Below, piece after piece: positions 27,387 through 36,369 of a stretch of DNA of 64,000 nt. Within the stretch, counting starts at the first letter, position 1. Every line of letters starts with the position of its first letter. A model generated the notes under the pieces. That model did not search any database. It saw nothing but the letters and a program-made list of their open reading frames with translations, and was not told the DNA's origin. The DNA is from an uncultured Pelagibacteraceae bacterium (GTDB lineage Bacteria; Pseudomonadota; Alphaproteobacteria; Pelagibacterales; Pelagibacteraceae). Position numbers and translations under genes: made by a program. The stretch spans positions 124,001 through 188,000 of the forward strand of contig CACDZM010000001.1 of the NCBI GenBank assembly GCA_902557215.1. The letters are read 5' to 3'.

Positions 27387-28039
27387 GAGATAATCAAACC
27401 ATTTATTAAATATAAAAAAAATAATGCTGGAAAGACAAAAATTAAACCATCAATTCTATCCAATAAACCACCATGACCAGGTATAATTTTTCCTGTATCT
27501 TTTAATTTTGCTTTTCTTTTAAAATAAGAAATAATTAAATCACCTATTTGGCTAACTAAAGAAATAAATAATATCACTAGAAGTGCCGGTAAACCCTCCA
27601 TATTCAACTTGGTTGGGTCTTTTCCAAAATGATGAACAAAAATTAAACCTACTATTAAAGATAGTAAAAAACTTCCAACAACTCCTGCATAAGTTTTTTT
27701 TGGACTAATTTTAATTAATTTAGGACCCCTAAATATTTTTCCAAATATGTATCCACCAATATCTGTAGAAATGCAGATTATGATTATAAATAAAAAGATT
27801 TTAAAACTTTCTCCCTCTCTCACTTTATATGCAGTATAGAAAGAAAATAATAAAAAAATTATTCCAAGAATTTTTAAAAAGTTATTCTTTTTACATAATT
27901 TAATCCATTCAAAACTTGTTACTAAAAATAATATACTTAAAAAAAACGTAAAAAACACTGAGCCTTGAATAATAAAGAATATAGTTATTGGAATTAAAAT
28001 AAGTGAACTTAATAATCTTTTTTCAAATTCTTTGATCAT
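27383..28039 (-). CDS. cdsA: Phosphatidate cytidylyltransferase
   Basis: Membrane enzyme making CDP-diacylglycerol from phosphatidate and CTP; 218 residues with about six transmembrane helices. The CdsA signature near the C-terminus is clear: SQIGDLIISYFKRKAKLKDTGKIIPGHGGLLDRIDGL (read in overlapping pieces). Slightly shorter than the E. coli enzyme at the N-terminus, as is common in alphaproteobacteria. Overlaps uppS by one base and dxr by four. Confidence 0.94.
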   Translation of the reverse strand: MIKEFEKRLLSSLILIPITIFFIIQGSVFFTFFLSILFLVTSFEWIKLCKKNNFLKILGIIFLLFSFYTAYKVREGESFKIFLFIIIICISTDIGGYIFGKIFRGPKLIKISPKKTYAGVVGSFLLSLIVGLIFVHHFGKDPTKLNMEGLPALLVILFISLVSQIGDLIISYFKRKAKLKDTGKIIPGHGGLLDRIDGLIFVFPALFFLYLINGLIIS

Positions 28040-28713
28040 TAAATCTTACCAAAATTTCGTTTAATACTTTTATATTCTTTGATAATTCTTTTATAGTCAT
28101 TTTCATTAAAAGCAGGCCATAGTTTTTTTTCGAAGAATATTTCTGAATAAGCAACTTGCCATAACAAAAAATTACTTAATCTTTTTGTATTACCAGTTCT
28201 AATTAATAAGTCAGGGTCTGGTATATTTTTGGTTTGTAGATTTCTACTTAGATTTCTTTCATTTATATTTTCTTTATTTTTTTTTATTTTTTTAAAAGCA
28301 TCTATTAATTCAGATTTAGAGCCATAATTTAATGCTAAATTAATTTGTAATCTGTCATTTTTTAAAGTTTTTTTTTCAGATAAATTAAGTAGTTTATTCA
28401 ATCGTTGTGAAAAACTTTTTTTTCCAATAATTTTAATTCTAATATTTTGGTTGTGTAATTCATTTAATCTATTACTTAAAAAATTTTCTAATAAACTAAA
28501 TAAAAAAGCTATTTCTTTTTGAGGTCTTCTCCAGTTTTCAGTTGAAAATGCATATAATGTTAAAAATTTAATTTTATTTTTAATGGTAGCTTTTATTATT
28601 TTTTCAACTGTTTTAAGACCAGCTTTATGACCAGCATTTCTTGAATTTTTATATTTAAGGCCCCATCTTCCATTACCGTCCATGATAATGGCTACATGAT
28701 TCAAAGGGTTCAT
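28039..28713 (-). CDS. uppS: Undecaprenyl diphosphate synthase (cis-prenyltransferase)
   Basis: Makes the C55 carrier for peptidoglycan and LPS precursors; 224 residues. Motifs are HVAIIMDGNGRWG (catalytic Asp), RNAGHKAGLKTVEKII, LTLYAFSTENWRRP, LALNYGSKSELIDA and DLLIRTGNTKRLSNFLLWQVAYSEIFF. 4-base overlap with frr. Together with ispDF and dxr it connects the MEP pathway to the cell envelope. Confidence 0.96.
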   Translation of the reverse strand: MNPLNHVAIIMDGNGRWGLKYKNSRNAGHKAGLKTVEKIIKATIKNKIKFLTLYAFSTENWRRPQKEIAFLFSLLENFLSNRLNELHNQNIRIKIIGKKSFSQRLNKLLNLSEKKTLKNDRLQINLALNYGSKSELIDAFKKIKKNKENINERNLSRNLQTKNIPDPDLLIRTGNTKRLSNFLLWQVAYSEIFFEKKLWPAFNENDYKRIIKEYKSIKRNFGKI

Positions 28714-29261
28714 ATGGTCATTATTTCTTTTTCTTTAGTGGCAACTTTCTCGTCAACAATAGAAATATGTTTATCTGTAATATTTTGAACATTCTTCTCA
28801 TAAGATTTTTCCTCATCTTCACCTATCTCTTTTGATTTAAGGAGTTTTTTGAGTTCTTCATTTGCATCTCTTCGAATATTTCTAATTGAAATTTTACATT
28901 TTTCTCCCATTGATTTAATCATTTTTTTTAATTCATTTCTTCTCTCTTCATTTAATTCAGGTATTGGTAGTCTAATCAATTGGCCATCTATTTGTGGATT
29001 AAGACCTAATTCTGATTTTTTAATTGATGAGTCTATTAAATTTACGTTGTTTTGATCCCAAACCTGAATATTTATCATTCTAGGTTCAGGTGTCGTAATA
29101 CTACCTAATTGATTAATTGGCATTTGCTGGCCATATACATCAACTTTAATTAAATCTAACATTGCAGCATTTGCTCGACCAGTTCTTAATGATGACAATT
29201 CTTTTGAAAAGACATCAATGGCTTTATTCATCTTGAGGCTATGTGATTTTTCATCAAACAT
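28710..29261 (-). CDS. frr: Ribosome recycling factor
   Basis: Splits post-termination ribosomes with EF-G; 183 residues, full length. Family motifs are ELSSLRTGRANAAMLDLIKVDVYG, PINQLGSITTPEPRMI, GLNPQIDGQLIRLPIPELNEERR and SIRNIRRDANEELKKL. It follows tsf with a one-base stop/start overlap. The usual pyrH gene between tsf and frr is absent. Confidence 0.97.
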   Translation of the reverse strand: MFDEKSHSLKMNKAIDVFSKELSSLRTGRANAAMLDLIKVDVYGQQMPINQLGSITTPEPRMINIQVWDQNNVNLIDSSIKKSELGLNPQIDGQLIRLPIPELNEERRNELKKMIKSMGEKCKISIRNIRRDANEELKKLLKSKEIGEDEEKSYEKNVQNITDKHISIVDEKVATKEKEIMTI

Positions 29262-30112
29262 TATTCGCCTATCTTAATTCTACTGAACTCCTTAATTTTT
29301 AAGTCATTTATAGCAAGTTCTTTTAAAACATCTTTGACTTTTTTTTTTGGCTCCATTACCCAAGCTTGAGTAAGAAGAGCATTTTCCTCTTTAAATTTGT
29401 TCATTTTACCCAAACTTATTTTTTTAGCGATATTTTCTGGTTTTCCCGAATTTTTAAGTTCTTCAGTAACTAACTCTTGCTCTTTATCGATAATCTTTTT
29501 ATCAATTAAATTTGACTCTAATGCTAGGGGGTTTGATGCTGCTATATGCATTGACAATTGTTTTCCAAATGTTTTAACAATATCTGAATTATTTTTTGTC
29601 TCTAACGAGACAATCACTGCTAGTTTTCCTAAGTTGTCTTTTACCACAGTGTGTAGATATTGATAATTAACTGAGGAAGAATTTGATATAGTTCTCGTTT
29701 TACCAATTGTAATTTTCTCCCCTATTTTTGCTATTAATGCCACTAAGTTTTCTTCAACAGAAATATTATTTTGCATTATAGCTTTTTTTAATTTATCAAC
29801 ATCAGAGTTATTTTCATTATTTAGTTCACTGATTTCTTTTACAAAATCAATAAAATCATTATTTTTTGCTACAAAGTCGGTTTCACAATTTACTTCTATG
29901 ACTGATGTTTTTTTTTCATCACCACTAATTGCAACAACACCTTCTTTTGCATCTCTTGACATTTTTTTTGAAGCTTTTGAAATTCCTTTAACTCTTAAAA
30001 TTTCAACTGCTTTATCTAAGTCTCCTGCTGACTCTTTGATAGCTAAATTACAGTCTTTAAAACCTGCACCAGTAGCTTCTCTTAATTTCTTTACTTTCTC
30101 AATATCGCTCAT
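29261..30112 (-). CDS. tsf: Elongation factor Ts
   Basis: Nucleotide-exchange factor for EF-Tu; 283 residues. The N-terminal UBA-like module with [17 protein letters not shown], the [27 protein letters not shown] core signature and the C-terminal [17 protein letters not shown] are present. Starts just after the rpsB stop, so both are governed by the structured rpsB leader. Confidence 0.97.
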   Translation of the reverse strand: MSDIEKVKKLREATGAGFKDCNLAIKESAGDLDKAVEILRVKGISKASKKMSRDAKEGVVAISGDEKKTSVIEVNCETDFVAKNNDFIDFVKEISELNNENNSDVDKLKKAIMQNNISVEENLVALIAKIGEKITIGKTRTISNSSSVNYQYLHTVVKDNLGKLAVIVSLETKNNSDIVKTFGKQLSMHIAASNPLALESNLIDKKIIDKEQELVTEELKNSGKPENIAKKISLGKMNKFKEENALLTQAWVMEPKKKVKDVLKELAINDLKIKEFSRIKIGE

Positions 30113-30113
30113 A

Positions 30114-30929
30114 TTAATTTAATTTGTCTGATTTTTTTTTTGAGAATCTTTTTTCTAGCTTATCTCTGTCGATTTCGGCTACAGTTTTTGTTTTGTCTGA
30201 TTTTTCTTTTTTTTCAGAAGGCTTTTTTGTTTCAATTATTTGTGAAACTTTTTTTGCACTAACAATTGTCTCTTTGATTAAGTTGCAATAAAGATCAATT
30301 GATCTTCTGGCATCGTCGTTTCCAGGTATAGGGAAATCTATGCCATCAGGATTTGAGTTGCTGTCTAATATTGCTATTATTGGTATGCCTAATTTAACTG
30401 ACTCTTGTATAGCTAAAGACTCATAATTAGTGTCAATTATAAATACTAGATCAGGAATTTTTTTCATGTCTGCTATGCCTCCTAATGACCTTTGAAGTTT
30501 ATCTTTTTTAACACTCATTTTTAATAATTCTTTTTTTGTAAAACCTCTATTTTCTGACACTAGGTTCATTTCAAGTTTTTTTAGTTTTTTTATGGAATTT
30601 GATATGGTTCCCCAATTAGTCAACATTCCACCCAACCATCTGTAATTTACAAAATATTGATCTGTTTCCTTTGCTACTTCCGCGATAGCCTCTGAAGCTT
30701 GTTTTTTAGTAGACACAAACAATATTTTTCCATTGTTTGATATAACCTCAAAAACCTTTGCTAAGGCAGTTTTTGTAAGTTCTAATGTCTGTGTAAGATC
30801 TATTATATGAATTGAGTCTCTCTTGCCAAAGATGTATTTTTTCATTTTAGGATTCCATCTTAGAGTTTTGTGTCCTAAATGAACTCCTGCTTCTAAAAGT
30901 TGTTGAATAGTAACGTTAGGTATCTTCAT
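30114..30929 (-). CDS. rpsB: Ribosomal protein uS2
   Basis: Small-subunit protein uS2, 271 residues. Motifs are [80 protein letters not shown] and [15 protein letters not shown]. The last roughly 45 residues form a highly charged Lys/Glu extension beyond the bacterial core. Preceded by a leader that can fold into a pseudoknot covering the ribosome-binding region. Confidence 0.98.
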   Translation of the reverse strand: MKIPNVTIQQLLEAGVHLGHKTLRWNPKMKKYIFGKRDSIHIIDLTQTLELTKTALAKVFEVISNNGKILFVSTKKQASEAIAEVAKETDQYFVNYRWLGGMLTNWGTISNSIKKLKKLEMNLVSENRGFTKKELLKMSVKKDKLQRSLGGIADMKKIPDLVFIIDTNYESLAIQESVKLGIPIIAILDSNSNPDGIDFPIPGNDDARRSIDLYCNLIKETIVSAKKVSQIIETKKPSEKKEKSDKTKTVAEIDRDKLEKRFSKKKSDKLN

Positions 30930-30930
30930 A

Positions 30931-30998
30931 TTTATTCCCGGTTAAGCCACCACAGTAATTTCCAAACGGACCGGAGGTATAAAACCAAATACTGTGTG
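30931..30998 (-). promoter_or_regulatory. rpsB 5' leader with H-type pseudoknot (candidate S2 autoregulatory element)
   Basis: On the minus strand, helix 1 pairs CACAGTA (30996-30990) with TACTGTG (30957-30951), seven perfect pairs. Helix 2 pairs CCGGT (30974-30970) with ACCGG (30942-30938), extendable by a U-G pair. The order a-b-a'-b' makes the helices cross. Helix 2 covers the GGGA that lies 6 bases before the ATG and is the only Shine-Dalgarno candidate. The stretch is conspicuously GC-richer than its surroundings. Leader pseudoknots are known to mediate S2 feedback on rpsB-tsf in gammaproteobacteria; homology here is inferred. Confidence 0.7.
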
Positions 30999-31054
30999 CG
31001 TATTTAATAATTTAAAGTTTACTTACTATATATAATATTTTTGACAAGAAAAAA

Positions 31055-34000
31055 TTATCTTATATGTGAGAATATTTCCTCATTTTTAAGTAAATTTAAA
31101 GATTTATGGTCAACTTTTCTGGGATTTTCTAACTTAAAAAATAATGTACTTGTTTCATTTTGTAATTCTATTGAAATTTTAGTTTCTCCTTTTTTGTTGA
31201 GAATTTTTGACAATTTTTCAATTTGTTTTTTTGATTTAATCTTAAATGTTACCTCAGATATGGGTCTTTCAAATAATTTTTTTAGGGATACTATCTTTTG
31301 AACATTTATTCTAGTAAGTCTATTTTTATCATTAGTAAGTGATTTTGACAAAGTTAATGACAAAGAATTTCCCTCTCTTAAGATTTCTCGATTCATCTGA
31401 AGAGTGTCAGAAAAAATAAATAATTCAAAAACTTTGTTTAAGTCAGTAAGTTTAATAACAGCATATGAATTTCCTTTTGCAGTCTTTCTCTCCTGGATTT
31501 TTAAAAGTGTTCCAGCAATGTTTGCCTCATTGATGTTTAAATTAGAATTAAATTTATTGAAATCTATAATGTTAAAATCTTCGAAAAAATTTTTATATTG
31601 ATTTAGAGGATGATCTGAAACAAAAAAACCAACAGCCTCAAATTCCTTTGAAAGCCTTTCTTCAAATTTCCAGTCCATAATATCTGGTATCAATTCATTT
31701 TTTTGATTCTCTCTTTCTTCAAATAATTCAATTTGATTATTAGATTTATTTTCATAAGCATTTTTTGATTTTGTTATCAAATTTGGAATAGAGTTAAATA
31801 ATGATTGTCTATTTAAATCCAAATCATCAAAAGCACCCGCTTTTACCAATCCTTCAAGTTGTAATTTATTTATATCTTTTGGGTTAACTCGATTTATAAA
31901 ATCACTGATTGAATTAAATTTTCCATTTTTTGATCTTTCTTCGATTATTCTAGAAATCGACTCATAGCCAACAGCCTTAATTCCGCCAAGTGCATAATAA
32001 AATTTTCCATTTTTTGTTTTAAAATCAGCATAACACTCATTTATATTTGGCCTGATAATTTCAATTCCTAGTCTTTTAAGTTCTTCGTAAAATTCACTTA
32101 ATTTATTTTGATTTGAAATATCCATGGTCATTGATGCTGCTATAAACTCTTTTGGATAATATGTTTTTAAAAAAGCTGTTTGATAAGAAATTATAGCATA
32201 CGCAGCTGCGTGGCTTTTATTAAATCCATATTCTGCAAAAGGTTCAATTTTTAAGAAAATTCCAGCTGCAACTTCTTTATTGATACCATTTTTAACAGCA
32301 CCATTTATAAAATTCTGTTTTTGTTTTTCTAATTCAGCTCTTTTTTTTTTACCCATAGCACGCCTTAAGAGATCTGCTTGACCAGCTGTAAAACCTGATA
32401 ATTTTTGCGCTATTTGCATAACTTGTTCCTGGTAGATAATTACCCCATAAGTCGGTTTTAAAATTTCCTCTAGTAAAGGATGCAAATAATCAGGCGTTTG
32501 TTTTCCATTTTTACAATCATTGTACGTTGGGATATTATTCATAGGTCCCGGTCTATATAAAGCAACTAAAGCAATAATATCTTCGATGTGATTTGGCCTC
32601 ATCTGAGTCAAGGCCTCTCTCATACCAGCACTTTCAATTTGAAATAGACCAACCGTGTTACCTGAGGATAAAAGATCAAAAACTTTTTGATCATCATAAT
32701 CTATTTCTTCAATATCAAAATTTTGATTAAATTTTCTGATTAATTTTTGTGTATTATTGATCACTGTTAAAGTTTTAAGACCTAAAAAATCAAACTTTAT
32801 TAGTCCAGCATTTTCTGCAGAATACATATCAAATTGTGTTGATGGTAATAATAAATTTGATGAAGTGTCTTTATATAAAGGAACTGCTTCTGTTAATTTT
32901 TTGTCTGCAATTACAACGCCTGCAGCATGAGTTGCAAAATTTCTATTCAAGCCCTCTAGTTTAAGTGAAAGACTTGTAAGTTTCTTAACTCTAGGATCAT
33001 CCTTAATTAATTTTTGAAGTCTAGGTTCACCAGAAATACATTCGGATAAACTTTGAGGTCTTGATGGATCGAAGGGTATCATTTTTGAGATATTGTCAAC
33101 AAATCCATATGCCAAACCTAAAACTCTACCAACATCTCTTATTACCATTCTAGCTTTCAATTTTCCAAAGGTAACAATATGTGCAACACTATCCTTATAT
33201 TTTTTATTTAGATATTCAAAAACTAGATCCCTTTTTTCCTCACAAAAATCTATATCAAAATCTGGCATCGATATTCGATCAGGATTTAAAAATCTCTCAA
33301 AAATTAAATTAAATTTAATTGGATCGACATCTGTTATAGATAAACACCATGCAACCAGTGATCCAGCCCCAGAACCCCTTCCAGGTCCAACCGGAATGTC
33401 ATTTTTTTTTGCCCATTTGATATAATCAGACACAATTAAAAAATAACTGGCATATTTCATTTCTATAATAATATTCAACTCATGATCTAATCTATCTTTA
33501 TACTTTAAATAATTGCTATTCGATAAAAAATTACTATTTTTAACTTTAAAAACTTTTTCAAATTTATTCTTTAATCCTTCTAATGAATCTCTTTTTAATA
33601 TTTCATCTGCATCACCACCTTTTTCAGAACTAATATTAGGTAAAATTGGTTTTGAAAATATCGGTCTGAAACTACAACGATATGGAAAATTGTAATTATT
33701 TTCTAAAGCTTCAGGTAAATCTGCAAATAATTCTGACATTTCAGAATTATTTTTCAAATAATGCTGGTCACTTAATCTTACTCTATTTTTTTCATTAACA
33801 TATGTTTTATTTTTAATGCAAATTAAAGCATCATGTGCCTCATGCATATTCTTATCAATATAATAAACCTCATTTGTTGCTATTAGAGGTATTTCTAAGG
33901 TTAAAGACTTAGATAAGTTAAATTTTTCAAATCCTTTCTCATTAATATCTCCATGACGTTGTATTTCAATATAAAACCTGTCTTTATATAAAGATTTAAG

Positions 34001-34471
34001 ATCTGAGTATAATTTTTCAATTTCTTTAAATTTTCCTTTTTCAAATAATTGACCAAATAAACCATTTACTGTGCCAGAAAACAATGAAACACCTTCACCT
34101 GGTTTTAATAACTCATTAAAATTTAAATATGGTTCATTTATTTCAATATCATTAAGATACGATAATGATGAAAGTTCAATGACTCTTTTATATCCATTTT
34201 CATTTAAAGCATACAGAGGTATAAGACCTATTGTGTCATTGTACTTAAAATTTATTTGAGTTCCAATTATAGGTTGAACACCAGTTTTAGATATTTTTTC
34301 GGCAAACTCTAGGGCGCCACATAAATTAGATGTGTCGCTTAAACCTAAAGCTCTAATATTTTTATCTTTAAAAAAATCTCTTAAATCGTCTATTTTAACC
34401 GCTCCCTCACAAATCGAATATTGAGAATGTATTTTTAAATGATTGAAACTTTGAATATTAGAATTAGGCAT
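31055..34471 (-). CDS. dnaE: DNA polymerase III alpha subunit
   Basis: Replicative polymerase, 1138 residues, DnaE1 type. The N-terminal PHP domain starts NHLKIHSQYSICEGA and contains LSDTSNLCGALEF. The catalytic palm shows GPGRGSGAGSLVAWCL and PDFDIDFCEEKRD, where the aspartates bind metal. The finger region has LVALYRPGPM and YQEQVMQIAQKLSGF. Beta-clamp and OB-fold regions follow to the C-terminus (NIAGTLLKIQERKTAKGN). It overlaps lolD by 8 bases. Its stop lies 125 bases before rpsB. Confidence 0.97.
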   Translation of the reverse strand: MPNSNIQSFNHLKIHSQYSICEGAVKIDDLRDFFKDKNIRALGLSDTSNLCGALEFAEKISKTGVQPIIGTQINFKYNDTIGLIPLYALNENGYKRVIELSSLSYLNDIEINEPYLNFNELLKPGEGVSLFSGTVNGLFGQLFEKGKFKEIEKLYSDLKSLYKDRFYIEIQRHGDINEKGFEKFNLSKSLTLEIPLIATNEVYYIDKNMHEAHDALICIKNKTYVNEKNRVRLSDQHYLKNNSEMSELFADLPEALENNYNFPYRCSFRPIFSKPILPNISSEKGGDADEILKRDSLEGLKNKFEKVFKVKNSNFLSNSNYLKYKDRLDHELNIIIEMKYASYFLIVSDYIKWAKKNDIPVGPGRGSGAGSLVAWCLSITDVDPIKFNLIFERFLNPDRISMPDFDIDFCEEKRDLVFEYLNKKYKDSVAHIVTFGKLKARMVIRDVGRVLGLAYGFVDNISKMIPFDPSRPQSLSECISGEPRLQKLIKDDPRVKKLTSLSLKLEGLNRNFATHAAGVVIADKKLTEAVPLYKDTSSNLLLPSTQFDMYSAENAGLIKFDFLGLKTLTVINNTQKLIRKFNQNFDIEEIDYDDQKVFDLLSSGNTVGLFQIESAGMREALTQMRPNHIEDIIALVALYRPGPMNNIPTYNDCKNGKQTPDYLHPLLEEILKPTYGVIIYQEQVMQIAQKLSGFTAGQADLLRRAMGKKKRAELEKQKQNFINGAVKNGINKEVAAGIFLKIEPFAEYGFNKSHAAAYAIISYQTAFLKTYYPKEFIAASMTMDISNQNKLSEFYEELKRLGIEIIRPNINECYADFKTKNGKFYYALGGIKAVGYESISRIIEERSKNGKFNSISDFINRVNPKDINKLQLEGLVKAGAFDDLDLNRQSLFNSIPNLITKSKNAYENKSNNQIELFEERENQKNELIPDIMDWKFEERLSKEFEAVGFFVSDHPLNQYKNFFEDFNIIDFNKFNSNLNINEANIAGTLLKIQERKTAKGNSYAVIKLTDLNKVFELFIFSDTLQMNREILREGNSLSLTLSKSLTNDKNRLTRINVQKIVSLKKLFERPISEVTFKIKSKKQIEKLSKILNKKGETKISIELQNETSTLFFKLENPRKVDHKSLNLLKNEEIFSHIR

Positions 34472-35141
34472 TAATGGTATTTATATTACCATTAACTATT
34501 TCCAACAAGTAATCTGACTTATCAGCGAAAAATCTATTATGAGTTGCAAATACAATTAATCTATTAGGGTTTATTTGTTTTTTTAATATTTCAAAAACAC
34601 TTTTTGCAGTATCAAAATCCAAACTTCCAGTTGGTTCGTCAGCTAAAATTATTTGGGGGTTATTAATTAAAGCTCTTGCTATAGAGATTCTTTGTTTTTC
34701 ACCTCCAGACAATTGTGAAGGATAATGATTTGATCTACTAGTAAGGCCAACTTTTCGTAATAAAATCTTAGATTTAGTAATAGCAGATACTTTATTGTTA
34801 CCAGCAGCTAAACTTGCCAAATAAATATTTTCTATTGCTGTAAAATCTGAAAGTAAATTATTTTGTTGATAAATTATACCTATTTTTTTTGCTCTTATTG
34901 AATCATTTTTTTTTGAATTTTCATAATCTATTTGCTTATTTTCTATTGAAATTGAGCCTGAGGTAGGTCGGTCAATTAATGAAAGCAAATTTAAAAGAGT
35001 TGATTTACCTGAACCAGATGGTCCTATAAGAGAGTAAATTTTTCCTTTTTCAAATTTAAAATTAATTTTTCTTAATACATTTACTTTTTTCTGATTAAAA
35101 AAGGTTTTATTTAAATTTGAAAGTTTAATTAAATTATTCAT
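34464..35141 (-). CDS. lolD: Lipoprotein-export ABC ATPase LolD
   Basis: ABC ATPase of 225 residues. Walker A is SLIGPSGSGKSTLL, the Q-loop is IIYQQNNLLSDFTAIEN, the signature is LSGGEKQRISIARAL and Walker B is IILADEPTGSLD, followed by the H-loop (FATHNRFF). Subfamily features (MacB/LolD type) and the adjacent permease make release of lipoproteins from the inner membrane the likely role. Overlaps the permease gene by 8 bases. Confidence 0.92.
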   Translation of the reverse strand: MNNLIKLSNLNKTFFNQKKVNVLRKINFKFEKGKIYSLIGPSGSGKSTLLNLLSLIDRPTSGSISIENKQIDYENSKKNDSIRAKKIGIIYQQNNLLSDFTAIENIYLASLAAGNNKVSAITKSKILLRKVGLTSRSNHYPSQLSGGEKQRISIARALINNPQIILADEPTGSLDFDTAKSVFEILKKQINPNRLIVFATHNRFFADKSDYLLEIVNGNINTINA

Positions 35142-36369
35142 ATTTTAGAGATTGAACAGGATCCAATCTTGCAGCTTTTAAGGCAGGAAAAATTGAAACA
35201 ATTATAGTTGTTAGTATTGAAAAAAAAGAGATTAAAAATATTGAAGATGGATTAATTTCTGATGGCATAGTGCTCAAAAAATAAATCTCTTCTGGAAATA
35301 AACTAATATTGAATACATCGCTCAAAAATTGTCTTAAATTTTCAATGTACATTGAAAAAATTACTCCTAATAAAATTCCAAAAATTGTTGCTGAGGTGCC
35401 AATAATTACACCAACTAAAAAAAATATCTTTACTATAGATTTATTTAAAACACCTATTGACTTTAAAATTGCTATATCACGAGTTTTATTTTTTACTAAA
35501 ATTGTTAAACCTGAAATAATATTGAAGGCTGCAACTATTATGATTAAAGTCAAGATTATGAACATTACATTTCTTTCTACTTTAAGCGCAGAAAATAATG
35601 AGCTATTTGTGTCAGCCCAACTAAAAACAAATTCATCTGGAAATATTTTTTCAACAATAATTTTTTGATTTTCAATATTTTGTGGGTTTTTTAAATAAAT
35701 TTCTAGATTTCTATCTTTATCAGTCAAATTAAAAAACTCATCTAATGTATCTAAATTCACAAAAGCAATATTGTTATCAAAATCAGCAAGACCACTTTCA
35801 AATAGTGAGATGACAGTAAAAATTTTTTTCTTAGGTAAACTGCCTATAACAGTTTCAATTCCTGAGGATGACATTATTGTGACATCATCTCCTATCTTAA
35901 GTCCAAGTGTGAAACTTAATTCTTTACCTATCGATATATAATTTTTTTTTAAATTATTTCTATCTCCTACAAAACCTTCATCATTTATTATATTTAATTT
36001 TGAAAAATCATTTTGACTATATCCTCTTAAAACTATACCCTTTGAAATATTTCTTTGAATTATTATGGCCTCACCTGAATTACTCGACATTAAATTTTTG
36101 CTTATTGAATTTAATTGAACATTGTTAAATCTCGCGGGATTAATATATTTTTTTTCATATGGTTTAACTGTTATATGTGCATTAAAGCCAACTATTTTGT
36201 TAATTAACTCAGTTCTAAAACCATTCATTACTGACATAACAATTATTAGAACTGCCACTCCTAAACCTATGCCTATAAACGAAAAAATTGAAATTATATT
36301 CAAAAAACCATCTTTTTTTCTGGCTTTAAGAAACCTGAATGTAATTTCTTTTTCTAATGTAGAAATCAA
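35134..36369 (-). CDS. Lipoprotein-releasing permease LolC/LolE
   Basis: A 411-residue permease with the LolCE layout: one N-terminal transmembrane helix (about 22-49, ending VMSVMNGFRTELINKIVGF), a large periplasmic MacB-like domain (about 50-270), then three helices (about 270-400). A single LolC/E-type gene paired with lolD, as in other alphaproteobacteria where one permease presumably forms a homodimer. Whether it is closer to LolC or LolE cannot be said from sequence inspection. 4-base overlap with proS. Confidence 0.9.
   Translation of the reverse strand: MISTLEKEITFRFLKARKKDGFLNIISIFSFIGIGLGVAVLIIVMSVMNGFRTELINKIVGFNAHITVKPYEKKYINPARFNNVQLNSISKNLMSSNSGEAIIIQRNISKGIVLRGYSQNDFSKLNIINDEGFVGDRNNLKKNYISIGKELSFTLGLKIGDDVTIMSSSGIETVIGSLPKKKIFTVISLFESGLADFDNNIAFVNLDTLDEFFNLTDKDRNLEIYLKNPQNIENQKIIVEKIFPDEFVFSWADTNSSLFSALKVERNVMFIILTLIIIVAAFNIISGLTILVKNKTRDIAILKSIGVLNKSIVKIFFLVGVIIGTSATIFGILLGVIFSMYIENLRQFLSDVFNISLFPEEIYFLSTMPSEINPSSIFLISFFSILTTIIVSIFPALKAARLDPVQSLKYE

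Noticed and set aside
30998-31054. Promoter for rpsB in the AT-rich stretch after dnaE
   Set aside because: TTGTCA and TATATA-like sequences occur but no pair with 16-18 base spacing is convincing; a promoter is likely here but I could not place it.
33093-33425. Plus-strand open frame of 110 codons inside dnaE
   Set aside because: Antisense to the conserved catalytic core of DnaE; Ser/Pro-rich composition typical of shadow frames.
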